From NCBI GenBank assembly GCA_051002015.1, contig JBPCMS010000028.1:1-29616 (forward strand): a stretch of 29,616 nt of DNA, written 5' to 3'. Both the position numbers and the translations under genes were made by a program. Positions 20,378 to 28,829 of this stretch are shown piece by piece. The notes beneath the pieces are model-generated. The model was not told the DNA's origin. It did not search any database and saw nothing but the letters and a program-made list of their open reading frames with translations. Each line of letters starts with the position of its first letter. The first letter of the stretch is position 1. Source of the stretch: JACDBE01 sp051002015. Its GTDB lineage: Bacteria; Actinomycetota; Acidimicrobiia; Spongiisociales; UBA5794.

Positions 20378-22890
20378 CGGTGGAGCCGGGATCCCTGGCC
20401 GGATGGGTGGCGGCGCTGCCCTTCGCCCCCGATCCGTTCCAGCTCGAGGCGATCGGGCACATCGAGGAGGGGCGGTCGGTGGTGGTCACCGCCCCGACCG
20501 GGGCCGGCAAGACGCTGATCGCCGAGGCGGCGGTGGTGCTGGCCCGGCGGCGCAGGGCGAGGGCCTTCTACACCACCCCGCTCAAGGCGCTGTCGAACCA
20601 GAAGTTCGGTGATCTCGTCGCCGCATACGGCGAGGCCGATGTCGGGCTGCTCACCGGGGACAACGTGATCAACGGCGATGCCCCGATCGTGGTGATGACC
20701 ACCGAGGTGCTGCGCAACATGATCTACGCGCACCCGGGCAAGCTCGACGGGCTGGCGGTGGTGGTGCTCGACGAGGTCCACTTTCTCCAGGACCGCTACC
20801 GCGGCTCGGTGTGGGAGGAGGTGATCATCCACCTTCCCGGCCACATCCAACTGGTCAGCCTTTCGGCGACGGTGGCGAACGCTCGCGAGCTGACCGACTG
20901 GGTGGAGGCGCGCCGGGGGGAGACGGTGCTGATCGAGGAGCGCCACCGGCCGGTCCCCCTGGAGAGCGTCTACATGATCGAGGACCGGCACCGGGAACGG
21001 GCGGTAGACCTGTTCCCGGTGTTCGACCGGACCGGCACCAGACCCAACCCGGCGGTGGTGGCGCTGCTGCGCAAGGGGCGGGGTCGGTTCCGCCGGTTCG
21101 CCGCCCCCCGCCGTCTCCGTGTGGTCGAGGAGCTGTCCCGGCTGGGGATGCTCCCCGCCATCTACTTCATCTTCTCCCGCGCCGGTTGCTCCGATGCCGC
21201 CGCCCACGTCGCCGGGGCCAGGCTGGGGTTGACCACGACGGCGGAGCGAGCCGAGATCACCCGGGCGGCGTACGCCAGGACCTCCCACCTCGACCCGGCC
21301 GATCTCGCCGTCCTCGGCTTCGACCGCTGGCTTGGCGATCTGGAGGAGGGGGTGGCGGCGCATCACGCCGGGATGGTCCCCGCCTTCAAGGAGACGGTCG
21401 AGATCCTGTTCGCCGCCGGTGTGATCAAGGTGGTGTTCGCCACCGAGACCCTGGCCCTCGGTATAAACATGCCGGCCAAGGCGGTTGTGCTGGAGCGCCT
21501 ATCCAAGTTCGACGGCGAGTCCCACGAGCTGCTCCGCCCCGGCGACTACACCCAGCTCACCGGGAGGGCGGGACGGCGGGGCATCGACAGGACCGGAACC
21601 GCGGTGGTGCTCCACCAGCCCGAGATCCCCTTCGACCGGGTCGCCGGCATCGCCGCCCAGGGGAGCCACCCCCTGGTGTCCAGCTTCACCCCGACCTACA
21701 ACATGACGGCCAACCTGGTGGCCACCTATCCCCGCCGGCGGGCGGAGGAGCTGGTGCGGGCGTCGTTCGCCCAGCACCGCAACCAGAGCAGGCGGGACCA
21801 GACGGCGGCCCGGCTCGAGGAGCGCCGCACGGAATTGGCCCGGCTCGAGGCGGCGGCGCAGTGCGACCGGGGGGACATTACGGCGTACGCCGGGCGGCGG
21901 GTCGACGTGTCCCGCCGGATGCGTGACTTCGCCCAGGGTCTGATCGAAGGGACTGTGCTCGGTCACCACGACGGGACCCGGCTGGTGCTGCTCGCCAGGG
22001 GCTACGGACCCAACCCGCGGTTGATGGTGGTGGACGAGACCGGCCGGGTGCGCAGGCTGGCGGCGGACGAGCTGTCACCGGCAACGATGGAGCTGGGGAC
22101 GGTGGTGCTCCCCGAACCCTGGCGGCCCCAGGAGAAGTCGTTCACCCGGGCGGTGGGCCGGCTCCTCGCCGAGTTCGAGCCGGTGGGGCCGGTGGCCCGG
22201 CCCGACACCCCGCCCGACCCGGTCGCCACCTGTCCCGACCTGGTCGACCACCTCGCCAACCTGGAGAAGGCGGCCAAGGTGCGGGCAAGCATCGAGAACC
22301 TGGAGCGCAGCCTCGAACGGGGTGGCGACGATCTGGTCGACCGGTTCCGCGCCGCCCTCGCCATGCTCGACGCCCGCGGGTACACCATCGGATGGTCGCT
22401 GACCGAGCGGGGGGAGCGGCTCCGCTTCGTCTACAACGAGCTCGATCTGCTGGTCGCCGAGACCGTCCACCAGCGGATCCTCGACCATCTCGACCCGGCC
22501 GAGCTGGCGGGGGTGCTGACCATGTTCGTGTACGAGCGCCGCCGCAACGACGTCCCCGGCGGGATGCCGACCTCGGGATGCGCCGATGCCGTCGACGCCA
22601 TCTTCGAGTTGGGGGAGGAGCTGGTGACCGACGAGACCAGGCTGCGCATCGAGCCGATGCGCCCACCCGACGACGGCTATGTGGAGCGAATGCACCGGTG
22701 GGCATCGGGGGCGAACCTGGAGGACCTGTTCGACGACGAGTCTGCCGCCGGCGACTTCGTCCGGCTCGCCCGGCAGACCTTGGATCTGCTCCGCCAGGTC
22801 CGTGACGTGTTCCCGGTGCTGCGCAACGACGCCGCCGACGCCCTCCACATGGTGGACCGGGGCGTTGTCACCGCAGGTGGTCCGGGGTGA
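20374..22890 (+). CDS. helY: HelY-type DEAD/DEAH-box helicase with DSHCT domain (Ski2/Mtr4-like)
   Basis: An 838-residue superfamily 2 helicase, probably acting on RNA. Walker A APTGAGKT is at residues 40-47, motif II DEVH at 133-136, and motif III SLSATVAN follows. The second RecA domain contains EGVAAHHAGMVPAFK, VFATETLALGINMPAK and the motif VI region QLTGRAGRRGID. The C-terminal part, with DPAELAGVLTMFVYERR, is the DSHCT domain of Ski2/Mtr4 proteins. It is somewhat shorter than M. tuberculosis HelY (about 900 residues). GTG 20374 overlaps tatC by 4 bases. The RNA target is unknown. Confidence 0.95.
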   Translation: MTVEPGSLAGWVAALPFAPDPFQLEAIGHIEEGRSVVVTAPTGAGKTLIAEAAVVLARRRRARAFYTTPLKALSNQKFGDLVAAYGEADVGLLTGDNVINGDAPIVVMTTEVLRNMIYAHPGKLDGLAVVVLDEVHFLQDRYRGSVWEEVIIHLPGHIQLVSLSATVANARELTDWVEARRGETVLIEERHRPVPLESVYMIEDRHRERAVDLFPVFDRTGTRPNPAVVALLRKGRGRFRRFAAPRRLRVVEELSRLGMLPAIYFIFSRAGCSDAAAHVAGARLGLTTTAERAEITRAAYARTSHLDPADLAVLGFDRWLGDLEEGVAAHHAGMVPAFKETVEILFAAGVIKVVFATETLALGINMPAKAVVLERLSKFDGESHELLRPGDYTQLTGRAGRRGIDRTGTAVVLHQPEIPFDRVAGIAAQGSHPLVSSFTPTYNMTANLVATYPRRRAEELVRASFAQHRNQSRRDQTAARLEERRTELARLEAAAQCDRGDITAYAGRRVDVSRRMRDFAQGLIEGTVLGHHDGTRLVLLARGYGPNPRLMVVDETGRVRRLAADELSPATMELGTVVLPEPWRPQEKSFTRAVGRLLAEFEPVGPVARPDTPPDPVATCPDLVDHLANLEKAAKVRASIENLERSLERGGDDLVDRFRAALAMLDARGYTIGWSLTERGERLRFVYNELDLLVAETVHQRILDHLDPAELAGVLTMFVYERRRNDVPGGMPTSGCADAVDAIFELGEELVTDETRLRIEPMRPPDDGYVERMHRWASGANLEDLFDDESAAGDFVRLARQTLDLLRQVRDVFPVLRNDAADALHMVDRGVVTAGGPG

Positions 22891-23044
22891 TCCACCGGGC
22901 ACAGCAAGAGCCGGGCGGGAGCCGGACGGCGTTGACTGGGAGGGCTCGGCTGGGGCAACCTGGCCCGCTGCCATCCGGCGCCGCTCCCGTTACCCGGCCC
23001 GGGGATGGCGGGGCGTCGTTGCATCCCGGGTCCGGAACCCTCCC

Positions 23045-23926
23045 GTGAGCTGGTGGATCATCCGCAACCCCGCAGCCGGCAACAGCGGCGACGTGGGCTC
23101 CAGGCTCGATCGGGCGCTTGCCGCCACCGGGGTACAGGCGGAGATCGTCGTGTCCCGGTCGGCGGAGCACATCGTCGACCTGGTGGCAGAGGGGCGGGAG
23201 CGGGGGTTCCACCGCTTCGGGTCCGTCGGCGGTGACGGCACCGCCCACTGGGTGCTCAACGGGCTCATGGCCCCCGCATGGGAAGAGCCACCGACCCTGG
23301 CCATCATCCCGGTCGGGTCGGGATCCGACTTCATCCGCACCTTCGCCCTGCCCCGCACCGTCGAGGGTGGGGTCTCGCTGCTGGCGGCCGGCCGGCGCTA
23401 CCGGTGCGACGTTGGCAGGCTGGAGGGGTCGTTCGGGACCCGATGGTTCCTCAACGCCGCCAACCTGGGACTGGTGGCCCGGTCGGCTGAACGTGCCGCC
23501 CGGATGCCCTCGTGGGTCGGCCCGCTGCGCTACACCACGGCCTTCTGGCTCAGCCTGGCCCGCTTCGGCCCCGCCGAGGTCTCGGTTGATCTGGGGAACC
23601 GTCGCATCGAGGAGCGGGCGCTCACCGTGGTGATGGCCAACGGCCAGTTCTTCGGCGGTGGTCTCAACGTCGCCCCGCAGGCGTCTCTGCAGGACGGGAT
23701 GCTCGAGGTCGAGGTGTTCGCCTGCTCGCGCTGGGCCGCCTTCGAGGTGATGCCCCGGGTCATCGGAGGCAACCACCTCCGCCACCGCTCCGTCAAGCGG
23801 GGGCGGGCCTCCAGCATCACCGTGACGGTCCCGGACGGCTGGCCGGTCGAGGCGGACGGCGAGATGGTGGGGAGGGGATCGGTGCGGATCGACGTCCTTC
23901 GGGCCGCCATCGACTTCGCCATCTGA
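23045..23926 (+). CDS. Diacylglycerol/sphingosine kinase-family lipid kinase (YegS/BmrU-like)
   Basis: A 293-residue cytoplasmic or membrane-associated lipid kinase. The N-terminus WIIRNPAAGNSG is the family's phosphate-binding start, and VGGDGT (residues 61-66) is the catalytic GGDGT motif. IIPVGSGSDFIRTF and VMANGQFFGGGLNVAP follow in the usual order, and the C-terminus PVEADGEMVG is typical. The open frame reaches back into helY, but family similarity begins at GTG 23045. The 154 bases between helY and this gene hold a TTGACT (22932-22937) without a matching -10, and no clear ribosome-binding site. Lipid substrate unknown. Confidence 0.9.
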   Translation: MSWWIIRNPAAGNSGDVGSRLDRALAATGVQAEIVVSRSAEHIVDLVAEGRERGFHRFGSVGGDGTAHWVLNGLMAPAWEEPPTLAIIPVGSGSDFIRTFALPRTVEGGVSLLAAGRRYRCDVGRLEGSFGTRWFLNAANLGLVARSAERAARMPSWVGPLRYTTAFWLSLARFGPAEVSVDLGNRRIEERALTVVMANGQFFGGGLNVAPQASLQDGMLEVEVFACSRWAAFEVMPRVIGGNHLRHRSVKRGRASSITVTVPDGWPVEADGEMVGRGSVRIDVLRAAIDFAI

Positions 23927-23943
23927 GCGGCGGAAGGCGCCGC
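23927..23943 (+). terminator. GC hairpin directly after the lipid-kinase stop
   Basis: GCGGCG and CGCCGC pair perfectly around GAAGG, starting on the first base after the TGA. No T tract follows. A second weak hairpin (GTCGCCC, 23979-23985, with GGGCGGC, 23992-23998, one G-T pair) lies downstream, near the DUF4193 promoter. Confidence 0.35.
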
Positions 23944-24009
23944 CCCCACGGTGTCCCGGGCTGGGAATAACCGAAAAGGTCGCCCTGTTTGGGGCGGCAC
24001 ATTGGCGGA

Positions 24010-24015
24010 TATACT
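24010..24015 (+). promoter_or_regulatory. -10 element of the DUF4193 gene
   Basis: TATACT in GGATATACTCCCG, the same core as the tRNA-Leu promoter. RNA should start near 24022, giving an 18-base leader that contains GGGGGA (24027-24032) at good distance from ATG 24040. A TTGGGG at 23989 is a poor -35 at 15-base spacing. Confidence 0.65.
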
Positions 24016-24039
24016 CCCGCCGCACCCGGGGGATACAGC

Positions 24040-24543
24040 ATGACCGACCGAGACCAGGACATCCTCGAGGATCTCTCCGAAGAGGTCGACATCGAGGAGG
24101 CCATCGCCGAGCCGACGGACGGCGAGTGGGACGACGATGACGACAATGAGGACGATGACATCGAGCCCGAGCCGAAGATCGACCTCGACGAGGACATCGA
24201 CGAGGTCGACGACGACGATGACGCCGACGAGCTCGACGACGACCTCCCCGGCACCAGCGACGACGATGGCAGCGACGCCGACGACGAGGAATCAGACGAG
24301 GCGCTCGACGAGCTCGAGGCCGAGGAGCTGGAGATGCTCACCGACGACGAGGAGTCCGAGACCCTGATCGTCGACGAGGCCGCCGAGCTGCGCGCCATCC
24401 GGCTCGCCGAGCTCGCCATGGAGGGGGAGGCCGGCACCGAGCGGGGCGCCGACGAGTTCGTGTGCTCGAACTGCTTCCTGGTGCTCAAGCGCAGCCAGCT
24501 GGCCAACAGCAGGCAGATGCTGTGCCGCGACTGCGCCGCCTGA
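24040..24543 (+). CDS. Very acidic DUF4193-domain protein
   Basis: A 167-residue protein. Residues about 5-120 are dominated by Asp and Glu, with runs such as DDDDDNEDDD and DDDDDADELDDD, and are probably disordered. The C-terminal 35 residues form the actinobacterial DUF4193 module: DEFVCSNCFLVLKRSQLA followed by MLCRDCAA, that is two CxxC pairs suited to binding zinc. DUF4193 proteins are a lineage marker of unknown function; I recall most as shorter than this, so the acidic arm seems expanded. ATG 24040 has a good GGGGGA site; in-frame codons upstream are not needed. Confidence 0.88.
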   Translation: MTDRDQDILEDLSEEVDIEEAIAEPTDGEWDDDDDNEDDDIEPEPKIDLDEDIDEVDDDDDADELDDDLPGTSDDDGSDADDEESDEALDELEAEELEMLTDDEESETLIVDEAAELRAIRLAELAMEGEAGTERGADEFVCSNCFLVLKRSQLANSRQMLCRDCAA

Positions 24544-24582
24544 CCTGATCCCCCCGCCAGGCGACGGACCCAGGCCCGTCGC

Positions 24583-24588
24583 TACGCT
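24583..24588 (+). promoter_or_regulatory. Candidate near-leaderless promoter of the GNAT operon (-10 element)
   Basis: TACGCT, identical to the pafA -10 hexamer, ten bases before ATG 24599. No ribosome-binding site precedes the ATG. Confidence 0.5.
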
Positions 24589-24598
24589 CGCCAACCAC

Positions 24599-25081
24599 AT
24601 GCACCCGGTGAGCCGCCCCGCCTCAGCACACGACCTCGCCGCCGTCCTCGCCCTGTACGAGGAGGCGGTGGGGGAGCAGGCGGTACTGCGCCCCATGTGG
24701 CCCATCGCCGACGGGTTGCCCGACCCTGCCAACGCCGCCGTCACCGCCATCATGGACGACCCCGACTCCCGCCTGGTGATCGGCGAGATCGACGCCGTCA
24801 TCGTCGGCTTCGCCTGGGCCCGCAGCGAGCCCCTTCTCCCCCAGGCGGAGGGCGCCCCGGTGTGTGTGATCCGGCTGGTGTATACCACCCCCGAGGCGCG
24901 CGGGGTAGGCGTGGGTGATGCCATGCTGAACATGCTCATGGACGACTTCACAGGGCGGGGCCACCGCCATTTCGACGCCAGGGTGAGCCCCGGGCATCGT
25001 TACGCCAAGAACTTCTTCGAGGCCCACGGCTTCTCCGCCCGACTCATCATCATGTACCACGACGCCGCCGGGGGACCGTGA
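24599..25081 (+). CDS. GNAT-family N-acetyltransferase
   Basis: A 160-residue acyl-CoA-dependent acetyltransferase. The start RPASAHDLAAVLALYEEA is the usual first strand and helix. The acetyl-CoA loop is EARGVGVGDAML (RxxGxG/A type), preceded by VCVIRLVYTTPE. The C-terminal YAKNFFEAHGFSARLIIMY has the 'A..FYE..GF' pattern of the family. The stop overlaps the next ATG by one base (TGATG), so it is likely co-translated with the M20 peptidase. Substrate unknown. Confidence 0.9.
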   Translation: MHPVSRPASAHDLAAVLALYEEAVGEQAVLRPMWPIADGLPDPANAAVTAIMDDPDSRLVIGEIDAVIVGFAWARSEPLLPQAEGAPVCVIRLVYTTPEARGVGVGDAMLNMLMDDFTGRGHRHFDARVSPGHRYAKNFFEAHGFSARLIIMYHDAAGGP

Positions 25082-26439
25082 TGCCCGCTCCGATCCCCAC
25101 CGGAGAGGTGGTCGAGCTGCTCCAGACCATGATCAGGAACGAGTGCGTCAACGACGGCACCCCCGACTCTGGTCATGAGGACCGCTCCGTGGCCACGCTG
25201 CAGCACTACCTGGGGGCGGAGGGCGAGGTGGTCGAGCCCCATCCCGGCCGGCAGAGCGTGGTGTTCAAGGTGCCGGGAACCACCCCTGGAGGCCCGGCGC
25301 TGGTGCTGCTGCCCCACCTCGACGTGGTCCCGGTGAGCCCCTCGGGATGGAGCAGGGACCCGTTCGGCGCCGAGATCCACCACGGCTTTGTCTGGGGTCG
25401 CGGCGCCATCGACATGCTCAACGTCACCGCGGCGATGGCGGCGGTGTTCTCCCGGTACCACCGGGGAGAGCTCGCCCCGCTCCCCGGCGACCTCATCCTG
25501 GCCGGGGTCGCCGACGAGGAGGCAGGGGGTGTGCTCGGAGCCGGATGGCTGGCCGAGCACCGGCCCGACCTTCTCCCCGCCGACTACGTGCTCACCGAGA
25601 TCGCCACCCCCCACGTCGCCGGCGGGGGAGGGCTTCCGGTGACCGTTGCCGAGAAGGGTCCCTCGTGGAAGGTGCTGCGGACCAGGGGCACCCCCGGTCA
25701 CGCCAGCCAGCCCTACCGGTCGGACAACGCCCTGGTCTCGCTGGTCACGGCGATCGCCATGCTCGACGCCGCCGACGAGCCGGCGGCCGTCTGCGACGAG
25801 TGGGCAGCCTTCGCCGCAGGGGCCGGGTTCCCCGACGACCTGGCGGGGCGCCTGGTCGACCCCGAGCGGCTCGACCGGGCCATCGACGAGCTGGCCGAGA
25901 TCGACGAGGCGCTTGCCCGCTTCGCCCACGCCTGCACCCACCTCACCGTTGCCCCCACCATCCTCAACGCCGGGACCAAGTCGAACGTGATCCCCGACAC
26001 AGCCGAGGCCAACCTCGACATCAGGATCGTGCCCGGCCAGGACGAATCGACGGTGGATGACCACCTGCGCAAGGTTCTCGGTCCTGCCCGCCATGACCGG
26101 ATCGAGATCATCGACAAGGTGACCTTCCCCGGCAACGCCTCCCCGGCCGACGGCCCGCTGTGGGAGGCGATCGGTGATGCCGCCGAAGCGCTGACCGGGT
26201 CGAGGCGCCGGCTCCCGATGCTGATCCCGGTGACCACCGACGCCCGGTTCATGCGGGGCCGCGGTGCCGTTGCCTACGGGGTGGGGCTGTTCGACGACCG
26301 CATGACCTTCGGGGAGATGCTCCAACTGTTCCACGGCCATGACGAACGGGTCAGCCTCGGCAGCATCGAGGCGACAACTGCGCTGCTCGCCGGCACTGTC
26401 GACCGGTTCGGTGCCAGGATCGCCGAGGTGGCGTCATGA
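25081..26439 (+). CDS. M20-family metallopeptidase/amidohydrolase
   Basis: A 452-residue zinc hydrolase of the M20 group (dipeptidases, acylamino-acid deacylases). Metal ligands and catalytic residues are visible: HLD at 79-81 (His79, Asp81), Asp111 in GRGAID, Glu146-Glu147 in ADEEAGG, and His in FHGHDERV near the C-terminus. RTRGTPGHASQPYRSDNAL belongs to the lid/dimer domain. ATG 25081 is preferred because it joins the previous stop as TGATG; GTG 25078 is the alternative. The stop overlaps the next start as ATGA. M20 members act on peptides or on N-acyl amino acids; the neighbouring acetyltransferase makes the second worth testing. Confidence 0.92.
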   Translation: MPAPIPTGEVVELLQTMIRNECVNDGTPDSGHEDRSVATLQHYLGAEGEVVEPHPGRQSVVFKVPGTTPGGPALVLLPHLDVVPVSPSGWSRDPFGAEIHHGFVWGRGAIDMLNVTAAMAAVFSRYHRGELAPLPGDLILAGVADEEAGGVLGAGWLAEHRPDLLPADYVLTEIATPHVAGGGGLPVTVAEKGPSWKVLRTRGTPGHASQPYRSDNALVSLVTAIAMLDAADEPAAVCDEWAAFAAGAGFPDDLAGRLVDPERLDRAIDELAEIDEALARFAHACTHLTVAPTILNAGTKSNVIPDTAEANLDIRIVPGQDESTVDDHLRKVLGPARHDRIEIIDKVTFPGNASPADGPLWEAIGDAAEALTGSRRRLPMLIPVTTDARFMRGRGAVAYGVGLFDDRMTFGEMLQLFHGHDERVSLGSIEATTALLAGTVDRFGARIAEVAS

Positions 26440-27566
26440 GCCGGATCTACCTGTCGCCTCCCGACATGGCGGGCACCGAGCAGTCTGCCGTCGCCCGTGC
26501 CATCGAAGGCGGCTGGATCGCCCCGCTCGGCCCCGAGGTCGACGCCTTCGAGGCCGAGCTCGCCGCCGCCACCGGTCGGAGCCATGGCGTCGCCCTCTCC
26601 TCGGGGACGGGGGCGATCCACCTCGCCCTGGAGCAGGCAGGGGTCGGCCCCGGATCGCGGGTGCTGGTGCAGAGCCTCACCTTCGTCGCCAGCGCCAACC
26701 CGGTGCGGTACCTGGGGGCCGAGCCGGTGTTCATCGACAGCGACGAGGCAACCTGGGCCATGGACCCCGACCTTCTGGCCGAGGCGCTTGCCCGGGCGGA
26801 GACGGAGGGCAGGCCCTACGCCGCCGTGGTCACCGTCGACCTCTACGGTCAGTGCGCCGACTACAGCGCCATCGTGCCCATCTGCGAACGGCATGAGGTA
26901 ACCCTCATCGAGGACGCAGCCGAGGCGCTGGGGGCCACCCACGCCGGTAGCCGAGCCGGGTCGTTCGGGTACAGCGCGGCGCTGTCGTTCAACGGCAACA
27001 AGATCATCACCACCAGCGGGGGCGGCGCTCTGGTCACCGACGATGCCAAGGCGGCGAGCAGGGCTCGGTTCCTGGCCACCCAGGCCCGCGACCCTGCACC
27101 CCACTACGAGCACACGGTGATCGGTTACAACTACCGGCTCAGCAACCTGCTCGCCGCCGTCGGCCGCAGCCAGCTCGCCGACCTGGAGCGGCGGGTGGAG
27201 CGGCGCCGATCGCACAACCGCTTCTACCGCGAGGCCCTCGGCGACCTGCCCGGGGTGGCCTTCATGCCGGAGGGGGCGAACAGCCGCTCGACCTTCTGGC
27301 TCACCACCTTCACCATCGACCCCGCCGTCGCCGGGATCGACCGCGACACGGTGCGGCTCCATCTCGAGTCGCTCGACATCGAGGCCAGACCGGTCTGGAA
27401 GCCGATGCACCTCCAGCCCCTGTACGCAGACGCCGAGATGATCGGGGGTGCGGTCTCCACCCGGATCTTCGGCAACGGCCTCTGCGTCCCCAGCGGGTCC
27501 AACCTCACCGACGACCAGCGGGCATGGATCGCCTACCAGATCCAGTCCGTGTTCGACCGGGCCTGA
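26436..27566 (+). CDS. DegT/DnrJ/EryC1-family PLP aminotransferase
   Basis: A 376-residue PLP-dependent sugar aminotransferase-like protein. Family features: YLSPPDMAGTEQ and GGWIAPLGPEVDAFE at the N-terminus, ALSSGTGAIHLAL for cofactor phosphate binding, LIEDAAEALGATH with the PLP-ring Asp, and SFNGNKIITTSGGG with the Schiff-base Lys189. It most resembles the branch that makes amino sugars such as bacillosamine or perosamine precursors. No other sugar-nucleotide gene is present. ATG 26436 overlaps the M20 gene. It converges with serB, 37 bases apart. Confidence 0.92.
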   Translation: MSRIYLSPPDMAGTEQSAVARAIEGGWIAPLGPEVDAFEAELAAATGRSHGVALSSGTGAIHLALEQAGVGPGSRVLVQSLTFVASANPVRYLGAEPVFIDSDEATWAMDPDLLAEALARAETEGRPYAAVVTVDLYGQCADYSAIVPICERHEVTLIEDAAEALGATHAGSRAGSFGYSAALSFNGNKIITTSGGGALVTDDAKAASRARFLATQARDPAPHYEHTVIGYNYRLSNLLAAVGRSQLADLERRVERRRSHNRFYREALGDLPGVAFMPEGANSRSTFWLTTFTIDPAVAGIDRDTVRLHLESLDIEARPVWKPMHLQPLYADAEMIGGAVSTRIFGNGLCVPSGSNLTDDQRAWIAYQIQSVFDRA

Positions 27567-27603
27567 GGCCGGCCCGAGACAGCCGACAGCCGAGAAAGCC
27601 GGG

Positions 27604-28779
27604 TCAGCCGTCCGCCCGGTCGGCCGCCTCGATGTCCTGCCGCCTGATCCCAAGCACGAACAGGATGGCGTCGAGGTATGGGACCTTGAGGGTGGTGTCT
27701 GCGGCGGCGTCGACGATCGGCTTGGCGTTGAAGGCGATGCCGAGACCGGCCTTGGCCAGCATGGCGAGGTCGTTGGACCCGTCGCCGATCGCCACGGTCT
27801 GCTCCAGGGGGATGCCCTCACCGGCGGCGATGGTCTCCAGCAGCCTCGCCTTGGCGGCTCCGTCGATCACCTCACCGACCAATCTTCCGGTGAGGCGGCC
27901 GTCGACCACCTCCAGGGTGTTGGCGAAGGCGAGGTCGATCCCCAGGTGGCGGCGGACCTCCTCGGCGAACATGTCGAACCCGCCGCTGACCAGGGCGGTG
28001 CGGTAGCCGAGCCGGCGCAGGGTCCTGGCGAAGGTGCGTGCCCCGGGGGTGTAGCGGATGCGCTCGGTGACCGCCTGCAGCCTGGCGACATCCATTCCCT
28101 CCAACCGGGCCACCCGGCGGCGCAGCGAGGCCTCGAAGTCGAGCCGCCCGTTCATGGCGTCGTCGGTGATGCCGCGCACCTCGTCGCCGTCGCCCACCTC
28201 GTCTGCGAGCAGGTCGATGACCTCGTCGCGGATCAGGGTGGAGTCCATGTCGATGACCACCAGCCGGGTGGCCCGTCGAGCCAGACCCTCCTTCTGCATG
28301 GCGATGTCGATGCGGTGGAGGCTGGAAGCCTCGAGCAGGCCCTTGCGCATGGTGTCGGTGTGGCCGCCCATCACGATCAGCTCGTAGCTGATCACCGGGT
28401 AGTTGGAGAGTCGGACGATCCTCTCGATGTTGCCGCCCCCGTCGGCGATGGCGTCGGCGACGCCGCCGAGCGCCTCGGGACCGAGCCGTTCGCCGATGAC
28501 GGTGACGGCGAACCGTGAGGGGGCGGGGAGGTTCTCGGGAGGGTCGACCACCTCGAAGTCGAAGTGGAGGCTCCGCTCCCAACCGAAGAAGAGGAGGTCC
28601 TTGAGCGGGGCCCGCTCCTCGGCGACGGAGATGAGCAGACCGAGATTGAGACGGTCGCGCACCACCACCTGCTCCATGTCGAGAACGTCCGCCCCCACCT
28701 GGGCCAGGATACGGAGGATGCCGGCGGTGATCCCCGGCTTGTCGATCCCGGTGACCCGGATCAAGATCGTCTGTTCCAT
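27604..28779 (-). CDS. serB: Phosphoserine phosphatase SerB with N-terminal ACT domains
   Basis: Last enzyme of serine synthesis, removing phosphate from O-phosphoserine; 391 residues. Two ACT-type regulatory segments occupy about residues 4-80 and 88-160 (first opens ILIRVTGIDKPGITAGIL). The HAD phosphatase part has DMDST at 177-181 with Asp177 as nucleophile, SGGFDMF, a conserved Lys in GAAKARLL, and GDGSNDLAML. This two-ACT arrangement is typical of actinobacterial SerB2. The ATG follows an AGGGA site on the minus strand. It is divergent from the HAD phosphatase gene. Confidence 0.96.
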   Translation of the reverse strand: MEQTILIRVTGIDKPGITAGILRILAQVGADVLDMEQVVVRDRLNLGLLISVAEERAPLKDLLFFGWERSLHFDFEVVDPPENLPAPSRFAVTVIGERLGPEALGGVADAIADGGGNIERIVRLSNYPVISYELIVMGGHTDTMRKGLLEASSLHRIDIAMQKEGLARRATRLVVIDMDSTLIRDEVIDLLADEVGDGDEVRGITDDAMNGRLDFEASLRRRVARLEGMDVARLQAVTERIRYTPGARTFARTLRRLGYRTALVSGGFDMFAEEVRRHLGIDLAFANTLEVVDGRLTGRLVGEVIDGAAKARLLETIAAGEGIPLEQTVAIGDGSNDLAMLAKAGLGIAFNAKPIVDAAADTTLKVPYLDAILFVLGIRRQDIEAADRADG

Positions 28780-28795
28780 CGCCGATCCCTACTGC

Positions 28796-28801
28796 TACGT
28801 T
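28796..28801 (+). promoter_or_regulatory. Candidate -10 element of the HAD phosphatase gene
   Basis: TACGTT, RNA start expected near 28808, about 22 bases before TTG 28830. It lies in the 50-base divergent gap with serB. Confidence 0.35.
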
Positions 28802-28829
28802 GCCCGCCAGTTTCCCGGGCAAGGGCGGA

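Noticed and set aside
22891..23044. Extra gene between helY and the lipid kinase
   Set aside because: The 154 bases carry no frame with a start, ribosome-binding site and family pattern; the open frame there is the upstream shadow of the kinase. TTGACT at 22932 lacks a -10 partner.
24061..24360. GAC/GAT/GAG-rich tract as a nucleotide repeat or CRISPR-like array
   Set aside because: It is low-complexity Asp/Glu coding sequence without a regular repeat unit or spacers. I saw no CRISPR array anywhere in the window.
27567..27603. Shared terminator in the convergent DegT-serB gap
   Set aside because: Only a 5-bp CCGGC/GCCGG pairing with a long loop and a small direct repeat (ACAGCCG) are visible; too weak to call.
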